From contig CBDESM010000003.1 of the NCBI GenBank assembly GCA_965242485.1, positions 682,001-746,000 of the forward strand: DNA of 64,000 bases, in the 5' to 3' direction. Below, in pieces: positions 56,950 to 64,000 of this stretch. Position 1 is the stretch's first letter; each line of letters starts with the position of its first letter. Made by a program: the position numbers and the translations under genes. The notes under the pieces are model-generated. The model worked only from the letters and a program-made list of their open reading frames with translations, was not told the origin of the DNA and did no database searches. The DNA is from CBDESM01 sp965242485 (GTDB taxonomy: Bacteria > Chloroflexota > Dehalococcoidia > Bin125).

Positions 56950-57957
56950 TCAGGAGCCGGACGCCAGCGGCAGCCAGGTATCGCCCGTTTGCAGTCCGTC
57001 CAGCGCCGACGGGTCGCCGCCGAGGGCTTCGACGATCGTGCGTACATTCTCCACCAGCATCGCGGCGAGCGTGTTGCCCGGCTCGCCCGGTTCCCCGGGC
57101 AGGTCGTCGTCGGACAGCGTAGAGACCTGCACCGCCCCCGCCTCCCGCGCGATCGTCTCCAGCACTTCGCTGGGGAAGACCTCCGAGCCGAAGATCGCCG
57201 GCACGCCGGAGCGCTCGATCTGCCGGATCAGCTCCGCCACCTCGCGCGCCGAGGGTTCCGAGAAGTCCGCGGGCTGGATTGCGCCGATCGCTTCGTAGCC
57301 GTAGCGCGGCGCGAAATACGGGAAGGAGTCGTGGTACGTCAGCAGCTTGCGGCGCTCCGCCGGCACCGTTGCGAGCGCGATCTCGAAGGCCGCGTCGAGC
57401 TCCCGCATCCGCCCGGCGAACGCGGCCGCGTTGGCGCGGTAGTACTCCTCGTTGGCCGGATCGGCGCCGATCAGCGCGTCCCGCGCGATCTCCGCGTAGG
57501 TCCCGGCCAGCAGCGGCGCGGTCCAGAGGTGCGGATTGGGATTGCCTCCGGATTCGGGGAACGAGAAGTCGTAGACGTACTCGTCGGGCGCGACCGCCTC
57601 GTTGCCGAGCTGGATGATCGGCGCGTCCGGGCGCTTGTTCGCCTCGGCCAGCTCGAGCGTCGGCAGCTCGAGGTTGAGGCCGTTGACGATGATCAGGTCC
57701 GCCCGCTCGATCTCGCGCACGGCGTCGGGCGCGGGCTCGAAGGTGTGGCTGTTGACCCCTTCCGGCACCAGCGCGGCCACTTCGACCGCCTCGCCGCCGA
57801 CGTTCTCGATGATGTTGCGCAGCGGCGCGACCGTAGTCACCACCGACAAGCGCCCGTCCCCGCCGTCCTCGCCGCCTCCCCCGCAGGCCGCGGCGAAGAT
57901 CAGGGCGCAGATCGCGGAGCAGAAGACCGCCAGCGGGAATCGGGCGCGCGCGTGCAT
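56950..57957 (-). CDS. Zn/Mn-type metal-binding lipoprotein (cluster A-I)
   Basis: 335 residues from the ATG at 57957; an ATG at 57966 is possible. The lipobox is FAAAC. Metal ligands of the family are visible: His in GVNSHTFEP, His in NPNPHLWTAP, His in LTYHDSFPYFAPRYG, and an acidic group in the last lobe. The His-rich acidic loop of ZnuA is absent, so Mn, Zn or Fe are all possible. It is the first gene of the importer operon, 29 bp after the SDR gene. Confidence 0.9.
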   Translation of the reverse strand: MHARARFPLAVFCSAICALIFAAACGGGGEDGGDGRLSVVTTVAPLRNIIENVGGEAVEVAALVPEGVNSHTFEPAPDAVREIERADLIIVNGLNLELPTLELAEANKRPDAPIIQLGNEAVAPDEYVYDFSFPESGGNPNPHLWTAPLLAGTYAEIARDALIGADPANEEYYRANAAAFAGRMRELDAAFEIALATVPAERRKLLTYHDSFPYFAPRYGYEAIGAIQPADFSEPSAREVAELIRQIERSGVPAIFGSEVFPSEVLETIAREAGAVQVSTLSDDDLPGEPGEPGNTLAAMLVENVRTIVEALGGDPSALDGLQTGDTWLPLASGS

Positions 57958-57986
57958 CCGGTGCAGCGTATTGGGCGTCCGCGGAT

Positions 57987-58922
57987 CTACGACTGCGGCG
58001 TGACCAAGCCGGGCCGCAGGCTGTTGCGCGGGAACCCGCCGGAGGCGAGCGTCAGCGGCCAGGCCTCGAACAGTTCGTCCACGCCGATCAGCGGCTCGTC
58101 GAAGTGCAGGTAGCGCTCGAGCACCGGCTCCGAGAAGAGCGAGATGCGGTGCCCGCTCGCGCCGAAGATGCGCCCGTTCGCCCCGTCGCTCTGGTCCGAC
58201 GCGAGCCAGACGGCGATCGGCGCGATGTTCTTGGGGTCGCGCACGGTGCCGGCGGCGCTCTCGCTCGGCGGCGGCCCGGCCTGGTCGACGGCGCGCCCGC
58301 GGTCGGTCATGCGGGTCGACGCGCCGGGCGCGATGCAGTTGGTCGTGATCCCGTAGCGCGAAAGGGCGCCGACGTTGCTGCGCATCAGCCCCAGCTTGCC
58401 CGCGTGCGCGGCCGAGTAGTTGGGCTGCCCGGCCGAGCCGCGGATGCCCGCGTCCGAGGTGAAGTAGACGATCCGCCGGTGCTCGCCCTCGCGGTTGGCG
58501 CGCCAGTAAATGCTGGCGAACTTGGTCGGCGCGAAGCAGCCCTTGAGGTGGGCGCGCACGAGGCCGTCCCACTCGTCCTCGTCCATGTTGAAGATCATCC
58601 GCTCGCGCAGGATCCCGTGCGCGCAGACGAGCGCGTCAAGCCCGCCGAAGCGGTCGAGCGCCGCCTCGATCATCGCTTCGGCCGTATCCATCTCGGCCAC
58701 GTCGCCGACGAACGGCTCCGCCGTCCCGCCCGCGTCGCGGATCTCGGCGACCACCGCATCGACCTTCGAGGCGTCCATCCCGGCCCGGCCCTCGACGTCG
58801 AAGCCGGTATCCGCGACCAGCACCTTCGCGCCCTGCTCGGCGAAGACCTTGCAGAGGTTGGAGCCGATCCCGCCCGCGCCTCCGGTGATGATGCAGCTGC
58901 GCCCGTCCAAGTGCTTCGCCAT
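57987..58922 (-). CDS. SDR-family oxidoreductase with non-canonical active site (copy 1)
   Basis: 311 residues. The Rossmann nucleotide motif TGGAGGIG (13-20) and DVEG/VGDVAEMD segments are normal. The catalytic Ser is at about 156 (YFTSDAG) and Tyr169 is present, but the YxxxK lysine is replaced: the stretch reads NYSAAHAGK, with His173 and the next Lys only at 176. The usual NNAG is CAHG at 100-103. A C-terminal extension of about 60 residues (PLIGVDELFEAWP...) resembles the multifunctional/MaoC-linked SDR group. It is a paralogue of the next upstream gene. Confidence 0.88.
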   Translation of the reverse strand: MAKHLDGRSCIITGGAGGIGSNLCKVFAEQGAKVLVADTGFDVEGRAGMDASKVDAVVAEIRDAGGTAEPFVGDVAEMDTAEAMIEAALDRFGGLDALVCAHGILRERMIFNMDEDEWDGLVRAHLKGCFAPTKFASIYWRANREGEHRRIVYFTSDAGIRGSAGQPNYSAAHAGKLGLMRSNVGALSRYGITTNCIAPGASTRMTDRGRAVDQAGPPPSESAAGTVRDPKNIAPIAVWLASDQSDGANGRIFGASGHRISLFSEPVLERYLHFDEPLIGVDELFEAWPLTLASGGFPRNSLRPGLVTPQS

Positions 58923-58959
58923 GTCCCCTGCTCCTCCGCTGTCCTGCTGCGCGCCCCAT

Positions 58960-59015
58960 CCGCTGCGAGAAGTCCGCTGCGAGAAGTCCGCTGCGGGAAA
59001 TCCGCTACGGGAACT
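58960..59015. repeat. 14 bp tandem repeat, four copies, between two SDR genes
   Basis: Four units of 14 bp lie head to tail: two exact copies of CCGCTGCGAGAAGT (58960-58973, 58974-58987), then CCGCTGCGGGAAAT (58988-59001) and CCGCTACGGGAACT (59002-59015). The last contains the TAG stop of the second SDR gene, so the repeats have spread from the end of that gene into the gap. Confidence 0.9.
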
Positions 59016-59922
59016 GCCGCGGCGGCGGCCCGACGCCCTGCACTTCCAGCGTCTGCGGCATCAGCTCGAACAGCGCGTCGATGTCCCAGAACGGCTCCGT
59101 GTGGAACAGCGTCGACTCCCACTCGGGCTCGCGCCAGATCGTGATCTTGCCGCCGGTCGTGCCGACGACGCGGCCGTTGATGCCCGCGCCCGCATCGGAT
59201 GCGAGGAAGGTGATCACCGAGGTCACGTTCTTAGGATCGCCCATCGTGCCCGCGGCCGAAGCGGAGGGCGGCTCCGCCTCCTGATCCACCTCGCGTCCGC
59301 GGTCGGTCATCCGCGTGGCCGCGCCGGGCGAGATGCAGTTGCTCGTCGCGCCGTAGCGCTCCAGCGCCTCGGCATTCGAGAGCGAGAGCCCGATCTTGCC
59401 GGCGTGGGCGGCCGAATAGTTCGGCTGTCCGGCCTCGCCGCGCACGCCCGCCGCCGACGTGAAGTAGATGATCCGCCGGTTGCCCTTGTCGCGGTTGGCG
59501 CGCCAGTGGATCGCGGCGAACTTGGTCGGCGCGAAGCAGCCCTTGAGGTGGATGCGGACCAGCCCGTCCCATTCCTCCTCGCTCATGTTGAAGATCATCC
59601 GCTCGCGCAGGATCCCGTGCGCGCAGACGAGGATGTCGAGGTCGCCGAACTCGTCGATCGCGGTCTCCACGCAGCGCTCCGCGACGTCCATCTCGGCGAT
59701 GTCGCCCGTCACGCCGACGGCCTCGCCGCCCGCGTCGCGGATCGCGGCCACCACGGCGTCGACCTTGGACGAATCCATCCCCGCCCGGCCCTCGACGTCG
59801 AAGCCCGTGTCGCAGACGACGACCTTCGCGCCCTGCTCGGCGAAGACCTTGCAGACCTCGGAACCCATCCCGCCCGCGCCGCCCGTGACCAGCGCGACCT
59901 TGCCTTCGAGATGACGCGCCAT
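59005..59922 (-). CDS. SDR-family oxidoreductase with non-canonical active site (copy 2)
   Basis: 305 residues from the ATG at 59922, which has GGAGG directly upstream; an in-frame ATG at 59943 is less likely. It is co-linear with copy 1 with no gaps in the first 180 residues: TGGAGGMG (13-20), CAHG (100-103) in place of NNAG, Ser156, Tyr169, and His173 in place of the catalytic Lys (NYSAAHAGK). The C-terminal tail has WDIDALFELMPQTLEVQG. The conserved replacements in both copies argue they are functional and not errors. Confidence 0.88.
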   Translation of the reverse strand: MARHLEGKVALVTGGAGGMGSEVCKVFAEQGAKVVVCDTGFDVEGRAGMDSSKVDAVVAAIRDAGGEAVGVTGDIAEMDVAERCVETAIDEFGDLDILVCAHGILRERMIFNMSEEEWDGLVRIHLKGCFAPTKFAAIHWRANRDKGNRRIIYFTSAAGVRGEAGQPNYSAAHAGKIGLSLSNAEALERYGATSNCISPGAATRMTDRGREVDQEAEPPSASAAGTMGDPKNVTSVITFLASDAGAGINGRVVGTTGGKITIWREPEWESTLFHTEPFWDIDALFELMPQTLEVQGVGPPPRQFP

Positions 59923-60094
59923 CGCCGCCTCCATCAGATGCACCCGGCTGCGCCCCGGCGGGCGCGACGGCAGGCTAGGCTCGCGCGATCCTGCCCGTCA
60001 ATCGGCGCGCGAGCGGATCGGCGCGAACGGCGGCCTCGGGTTCGATTCCGGCCCGCGGCGCGGACGATCCGCGCCCGCGCGTCGACGGAGGGCG

Positions 60095-60640
60095 CTACGC
60101 CTTGATCGGGAACACCGGCGTCGGCTCGTCCACCAGCGCTTCCGGCCCCTCCTTGGGCAGCATGTCGGCGTAGTTGAGCGCCCCTTCGACGTCGCCCTCC
60201 CACTGCTCGCGCGGCAGCTCGTAGAGCACCTCGATGCTGTGCCCGTCCGGGTCGTGGATGTAGACGCTGTGCGTCATCCCGTGGTTGAGGCGCATGTCGA
60301 ACTTGACGCCCTTGGCTTGCAGCCACTCGATCTGCTTGAGCCAGGACTCGCGGTCGGGGTAATGGACGGCGAGGTGGTTGAGCCCGGGCCGGCCGGCGAC
60401 CATCGTCGGCTTGCCCTGCTCGGCCTCGCCCACTTCCATCAGCGCCAGGTCGTGGTGGCTCTCGGTCACCCCGTTGTAGAACTGCATCTTCATGTTGGAG
60501 CGATCCTTGAGATCGCCGATGTAGCGGAAGCCCATGACCTCCGTCCAGAACTTGTGCGCACGCTCCATCTCGCGCACGTTGAGCACGAGATGGTTGACGC
60601 CCATCGGCATGACCGCGCCGCCGCTGCCGCCGTCGCTCAT
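60095..60640 (-). CDS. VOC-family (glyoxalase/extradiol dioxygenase fold) protein
   Basis: 181 residues from the ATG at 60640. Two paired beta-alpha modules carry the metal triad: His in GVNHLVLNV, His in GLNHLAVHY, and Glu in HSIEVLYELP. The HDPDGHSIEV signature is that of extradiol dioxygenase/fosfomycin-type VOC proteins. The reaction is unknown. It lies in the same orientation as the two SDR genes, about 170 bp upstream of copy 2, so a joint catabolic role is possible. Confidence 0.85.
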   Translation of the reverse strand: MSDGGSGGAVMPMGVNHLVLNVREMERAHKFWTEVMGFRYIGDLKDRSNMKMQFYNGVTESHHDLALMEVGEAEQGKPTMVAGRPGLNHLAVHYPDRESWLKQIEWLQAKGVKFDMRLNHGMTHSVYIHDPDGHSIEVLYELPREQWEGDVEGALNYADMLPKEGPEALVDEPTPVFPIKA

Positions 60641-60713
60641 GAGAACCCTCCGCGTTTGCGGGGCCGCCCGTCCGCGGCGCGGCCCGTACCGCAAATTTAG
60701 CGGAATTCGGAAG

Positions 60714-61652
60714 TCAGGCGGCGAAGAGGCGCGAACGGCGGAGCGCGGCGATCGCCGCCGCCGCGGCATCCTGATCGCCTGCGGCATCCGCGGCCGCCAG
60801 CGCTTCGAAGCGGCGGACCAGGCCCAGCCTGCGCACGCGGGCGAAGAGGTCGGCGTCGGCCCGCCCTCCCAGCTCGCCGTAGGCCGAGGCGACGCGCCAG
60901 CCGAACTCCGTCCCGTAGGCCTCGACCACGGCGGAAAGATCCCAAGCCGGGTCGCCGATGCGGATGTTGTGCCAGCCCGAAACGGCCGCGAGCCCGGTCG
61001 CGAGGGGATCGATCAGCAGCCGCTCCGCGTCGAGCGCCCCGTGGATCAGGGCCGGCTGCCAGCCGCGATCCGCCTCCAGCGTCCGCTCCCACCAGCGCCG
61101 CGCGCGGCCCGCCTCGGAGATCCGCATGCGGGCGCGGGCCGCGCGCAGGCCGGCCCGCGAGACGCTCTGCATGCGCTCGCGCCACTCGACCGCGGAGGGC
61201 GCCCCCAGCGAACGCGCCCGCTCGACCGAGAAGCCGTGCAGCTCCATCAGGAAACGGGCGATGTCGGCGACCATCCGGTCGACGTTCTGCTCCGTGATCA
61301 GCGCCGGCGACAGCGGCATTCCCTCGAGCGGTTCGGAGCGGTGCCAGCCGCGCCCGAAGGCCGGCGGCGCGACGGCCGGCGCCGGCAGCGGGATCGCCGG
61401 GCTGAGGAACCCGCGCAGATGCCGCAGCAGCCCTTCCTGCGCGGCCAGCGAGCGCTCCGCCGCGTCGGTCTGCGGGAACCACGCGATTCCGCCGGGCCAA
61501 GCCGCGGCGAGGCAGCCGGGCGCGTCCTCGGACACGGCGACGGACTCCGTTTCCAGCATCGGATCCAGGGCCCGCAGCGCGGAGGCGCAGCGCTGGCGCA
61601 GCTCTTCCGCGTCCTGCGCCAAGTCAGTTTCCGGGGCGGCGGCGGTCGGCAT
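60714..61652 (-). CDS. Aminoglycoside-phosphotransferase-fold protein lacking catalytic residues
   Basis: 312 residues. The APH/choline-kinase fold is recognised from the PALIHGALDAERLLIDP stretch and IRIGDPAWDLSAVVEAYG. However, the catalytic HGD reads HGA (His204-Gly205-Ala206), the Mg-binding Asn five residues later is Arg211, and the DxD-type Asp expected before the GDPAxDL motif is Gly226 (AVSGWHN). All three key residues are missing, so it is likely a pseudokinase or small-molecule binder. It is divergent from the cupin gene. Confidence 0.75.
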   Translation of the reverse strand: MPTAAAPETDLAQDAEELRQRCASALRALDPMLETESVAVSEDAPGCLAAAWPGGIAWFPQTDAAERSLAAQEGLLRHLRGFLSPAIPLPAPAVAPPAFGRGWHRSEPLEGMPLSPALITEQNVDRMVADIARFLMELHGFSVERARSLGAPSAVEWRERMQSVSRAGLRAARARMRISEAGRARRWWERTLEADRGWQPALIHGALDAERLLIDPLATGLAAVSGWHNIRIGDPAWDLSAVVEAYGTEFGWRVASAYGELGGRADADLFARVRRLGLVRRFEALAAADAAGDQDAAAAAIAALRRSRLFAA

Positions 61653-61742
61653 TTTCGAATGAACCGGGAGATCGTCCTACCCTTGCGGCGTTCCCCACGA
61701 TATCCCCGCCCCGCCCGGCGGGGCGCGTTGAAGGGCCGCCCC

Positions 61743-62186
61743 GTGAGAGCAGCCATCATCGCCGAGCGCGCCAGCGGGATCGTGGCATCGCTGGAATGCC
61801 AGGGCGGGCCGGGCGGCGCGCGGATCCCGAAGCCTTGGGGCGAAGAGATCGTGATCCGCAGTGACGCCGGCGAAGTCCACAAGCTGCTGCGCATCCGCGC
61901 CGGCCAGCGCCTCTCCCTGCAGTACCACCGCCGCAAGCGCGAGACCCTGATCCTGATCGAGGGCGCCGCCCGCCTCTGCGTCGGCCCCGATGCGGGGCAG
62001 CTGCGGACGGAGCCGCTCTCGCCGGGTCTGCCCGTGACGATCGCGCCCCGCACCCTGCACCGGCTCAGCGCCCCGCATGAACCGGCGGTGCTGCTCGAAA
62101 TCGCGATGAACGCCCCCGCCGGCGAAGACGACGTCGTGCGGCTGGCGGACGACTACGGCCGCGCCGGCGATCCGGCGCGCCGCTGA
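61743..62186 (+). CDS. Cupin-domain protein, mannose-6-phosphate isomerase type II-like
   Basis: 147 residues from the GTG at 61743 (GAAGGG upstream); an ATG at 61659 would give 175 residues. The cupin core is PKPWGEEIVI, VHKLLRIRAGQRLSLQYHRRKRETLILIEGAARL and TIAPRTLHRLSAP, matching the C-terminal isomerase domain of mannose-1-phosphate guanylyltransferase/isomerase proteins (YHRRKxE). It carries no nucleotidyltransferase domain. It may be a free-standing sugar-phosphate isomerase or an unrelated cupin. Confidence 0.75.
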   Translation: MRAAIIAERASGIVASLECQGGPGGARIPKPWGEEIVIRSDAGEVHKLLRIRAGQRLSLQYHRRKRETLILIEGAARLCVGPDAGQLRTEPLSPGLPVTIAPRTLHRLSAPHEPAVLLEIAMNAPAGEDDVVRLADDYGRAGDPARR

Positions 62187-62199
62187 GCGGACGGGCGCG

Positions 62200-63336
62200 A
62201 TGCCCGCCGCGGACGCACCCGACCTGGCCCGAATCCACGCGCGCGTGCTGCGTCGCGACGAGGCCGCCCTGCGCGAGCTGGTGCGCGAACACGGCGCCGC
62301 CCTCGCCCGCCTGGCCGAATCCGCCGGCGGCCGCCGGCGCGGGCGGCCGCTCGAGGGCGGGCCCGTGGTCGAGGCGGCGATGCTGCAATTCTGGGCCGCC
62401 GCCGGCGATTGGCTGCCGGCCCAAGCGCTCGACCTGCTGCTCTACGAGTGCGTGCGCGACACCGCCCTGGCCGTGCGCCGCCGCTCGCTCTCCCCCCGCC
62501 GCGCCGCCGCGAATTGGCGCCCGCGCCGGATCGGCGGCCGCCTGCCCGCAACCGGCCTGCTGGCCGCGATCCCGCCCGATCAATTCCGCGCCGTCCTGCA
62601 AGGCCTCCCGCCCGACGCGCGCGAGGCCATCGACCGCGCCTGGCTCGCCCGCGAGGAGAGCGGCGAGGCCGACGAAGCGCTCGACTCGCTCTGCCGCGCC
62701 GCCGGCATCTCGGCCGGGCCGTCCTCCGGCGGCCGCGCCGCCGGCCGCTTGGCCGCCTGCGCCGCGATCTCGCGCGACGAAGCCCTGCGCGCCGGGGCTG
62801 ATCCGCCGGCAGGCCTCGAACACGCCCTGATCTCGCGCATCCGCAGCACCGAAGGACTGAAATCCGTCCCCGCGCCCCTGGAGAGTCCGCGCCGGCCATG
62901 GCGGCAGCGGGCCCTGCTCGCGGCGGCGGCCCTGGCAGCCGCCTGCGCGATCGCCGCGGCCGCCGCCGGGATCACCTACTTCGCCACCGACGGCCCCATC
63001 GACGGCAGAGCGCTCGCCCTCACGCCCGACGGCGCAACCGGCGTCATCCTCCCGCGCTGGGACGAGCGCCCGGCCGCGCTCGTCTTCTGGGGCCTCGCCG
63101 TCCCCGCCGGCGGCGAGCGCTGGCAGCTCTGGAGCGTCCGCGCCTCGGGCGCGCTTCTCGCCGGCCCCTTCCTCTCCCCCAACGACGACGGCCGCGCCGC
63201 CATCCCGCTCGACCCCGACCCCCAGGCCCGGGCCGACCCGGTCGTCGGCTACGCCCTCACCCTCGACGATCCGTCTGCCCGCATCGGCGACACCCCCTCC
63301 CGCGACGCCGTCCGCCACCAATTCCTGCTCGAATAG
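62200..63336 (+). CDS. Membrane protein combining a sigma-like N-terminal half with an RskA-like anti-sigma domain
   Basis: 378 residues. The N-terminal 110 residues resemble ECF sigma region 2 in layout (ARIHARVLRRDEAALRELVREHGAALARLA). A second helical block (FRAVLQGLPPDAREAIDRAWL) resembles region 4 or a zinc-less anti-sigma cytoplasmic part. A single membrane helix covers about 237-262. The outer domain (VFWGLAVPAGGERWQLWSVRA, AGPFLSPNDDGRAAIPL) follows the RskA pattern 'YQLWxIxxGxxxxxGxF'. RskA proteins hold ECF sigma factors at the membrane; here both parts seem to be on one chain. The start is the ATG at 62200, 13 bp after the cupin stop. Confidence 0.6.
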   Translation: MPAADAPDLARIHARVLRRDEAALRELVREHGAALARLAESAGGRRRGRPLEGGPVVEAAMLQFWAAAGDWLPAQALDLLLYECVRDTALAVRRRSLSPRRAAANWRPRRIGGRLPATGLLAAIPPDQFRAVLQGLPPDAREAIDRAWLAREESGEADEALDSLCRAAGISAGPSSGGRAAGRLAACAAISRDEALRAGADPPAGLEHALISRIRSTEGLKSVPAPLESPRRPWRQRALLAAAALAAACAIAAAAAGITYFATDGPIDGRALALTPDGATGVILPRWDERPAALVFWGLAVPAGGERWQLWSVRASGALLAGPFLSPNDDGRAAIPLDPDPQARADPVVGYALTLDDPSARIGDTPSRDAVRHQFLLE

Positions 63337-63597
63337 CCCCGGGCCGAGGCTGAGCTCGGGGTTGGGCAACCGCAAGCACCTCTGGCGGATCGCTACCGGC
63401 CGCAAAAAAAGCGCGCGGCATCTTTTGCCTTCGTCTAACTCGCACTCTCCTCAAAGGGCCGCTCAAGCCGATATCTCCCAACCGAACCTCGCCGTTCCAC
63501 GGGCTGTCTCCGAGCCACAGTGGAGCAGCCCCCGAATTCGCCAACTACAGAGCATCTCAATGCGCTACCCTGAGATAGACAAGGAAAAGAAGCTGGG
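63337..63597. other. Spacer with no supported gene
   Basis: After the RskA-like gene the sequence loses the GC3-biased coding pattern. An imperfect GC hairpin (CCCCGGGC / GCTCGGGG) stands right after the stop codon but lacks a T tract. Short frames on both strands look like chance. From about 63400 the base composition is more even than in the rest of the window. Confidence 0.4.
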
Positions 63598-64000
63598 ATG
63601 GTGTTTCGTGTGTACGATGGCATATCAGGCAAACTCAGGCAGCTATGGCATGCCGACTGTAGTACAGGGGGCACACCGATGGCCATTGATGTCGGCGCAC
63701 AGGAATATCTGTTCCGATACCTCCACATGAACGTGGCATCAGATATCCCGTCCCCGCGCGAAGGGTGGAGCCGATGGACGGCTGTCCAGCCGGGCCATAC
63801 AAGTTCGAAGATCCTAGGGACGATCTGCGCAGTTACTGCCAAGAAAGATTACCCGGGATGGCGGAACGGAGAATGCCATCAGGACGGGGGGACCACGGAC
63901 ATAGGCGGCATCTGTACATCGGGACCGCATCTGCATCAAGCGGCCTCGAACGGCATGGAAGATGGATGCTTGGGGGGCCGGGGGCTTCAACCTGGACGAG
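63598..64000 (+). CDS. M23-like peptidase domain protein (3' end outside window)
   Basis: A frame from the ATG at 63598 stays open to the window edge (134 residues visible). It reads GGTPMAIDVGAQEYLFRYLHM, then later VTAKKDYPGWRNGECHQDG and ICTSGPHLHQA. The last matches the S/T-GPHLH metal motif of M23 (LytM) peptidoglycan endopeptidases, and YLHM matches their GxLxH strand. The first HxxxD zinc motif is weak (WHAD or IDVG). It may be a remote or partial M23 domain. Composition differs from the core genome, pointing to an accessory region beginning here. Confidence 0.45.
   Translation, partial: MVFRVYDGISGKLRQLWHADCSTGGTPMAIDVGAQEYLFRYLHMNVASDIPSPREGWSRWTAVQPGHTSSKILGTICAVTAKKDYPGWRNGECHQDGGTTDIGGICTSGPHLHQAASNGMEDGCLGGRGLQPGR

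Overview
The window is very GC-rich, with about 53 intact or partial genes packed closely on both strands, many overlapping by 4 bp. I see no rRNA, tRNA, CRISPR array or insertion sequence. The gene mix suggests a Chloroflexota (Dehalococcoidia/SAR202-like) or possibly actinobacterial genome. Pointers are several F420/FMN-type luciferase-like oxidoreductases, a Chloroflexus-like malyl-CoA lyase, a SufR-C-B-D-Rieske-S-U-T operon, lipoproteins with Gln/Glu/Pro-rich linkers, and no outer-membrane machinery. This placement is an inference from protein families, not from a phylogeny.

Left part (1-12750): a cut-off zinc alcohol dehydrogenase, a Panacea-type (SocA-like) antitoxin gene with a small frame-disrupted partner, rpsT, murJ, a compositionally odd islet with two small unknown genes, a zinc-ribbon protein, an isoleucyl-tRNA synthetase with an altered HIGH motif (GVHH), a BrkB/YihY membrane protein, proB, an alpha/beta hydrolase and an SsuD-like flavin monooxygenase. 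A second odd islet (12750-14570) carries a nuclease-like protein joined to a glycine-zipper membrane segment.

Middle part (14569-33784): an arylsulfotransferase-like protein, a GNAT acetyltransferase, an MFS permease, the complete suf iron-sulfur assembly operon read leftwards from its regulator SufR, a haem/iron-siderophore ABC importer (MBL-fold protein, then hmuT-hmuU-hmuV), an AI-2E family permease, a secreted unknown, two enoyl-CoA hydratase family proteins and a luciferase-like oxidoreductase.

The most distinctive region is 33824-49045. Seven consecutive rightward genes encode eight type-1 (LivJ-like) solute-binding domains, one gene carrying two. A family-3 solute-binding domain follows the first of them in the same frame after a single TGA. 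They converge on one leftward operon, HIT-livG-livF-livH-livM. One branched-chain-amino-acid-type permease set therefore faces an array of receptors. Three receptors share an unusual N-terminal module ending in RWLNSSPV and lack a lipobox; the other four genes encode lipoproteins.

Right part (49065-64000): HIT protein, phosphoglycerate mutase, a luciferase-like oxidoreductase, malyl-CoA lyase family protein, a CtpE-like P-type ATPase, a Zn/Mn-type ABC importer, two tandem SDR paralogues that both lack the usual active-site Lys and the NNAG motif, a VOC protein, an aminoglycoside-phosphotransferase-fold protein that has lost its catalytic residues, a cupin, a sigma-like/RskA-like fusion, and a cut-off M23-like peptidase in an atypical stretch at the right edge.
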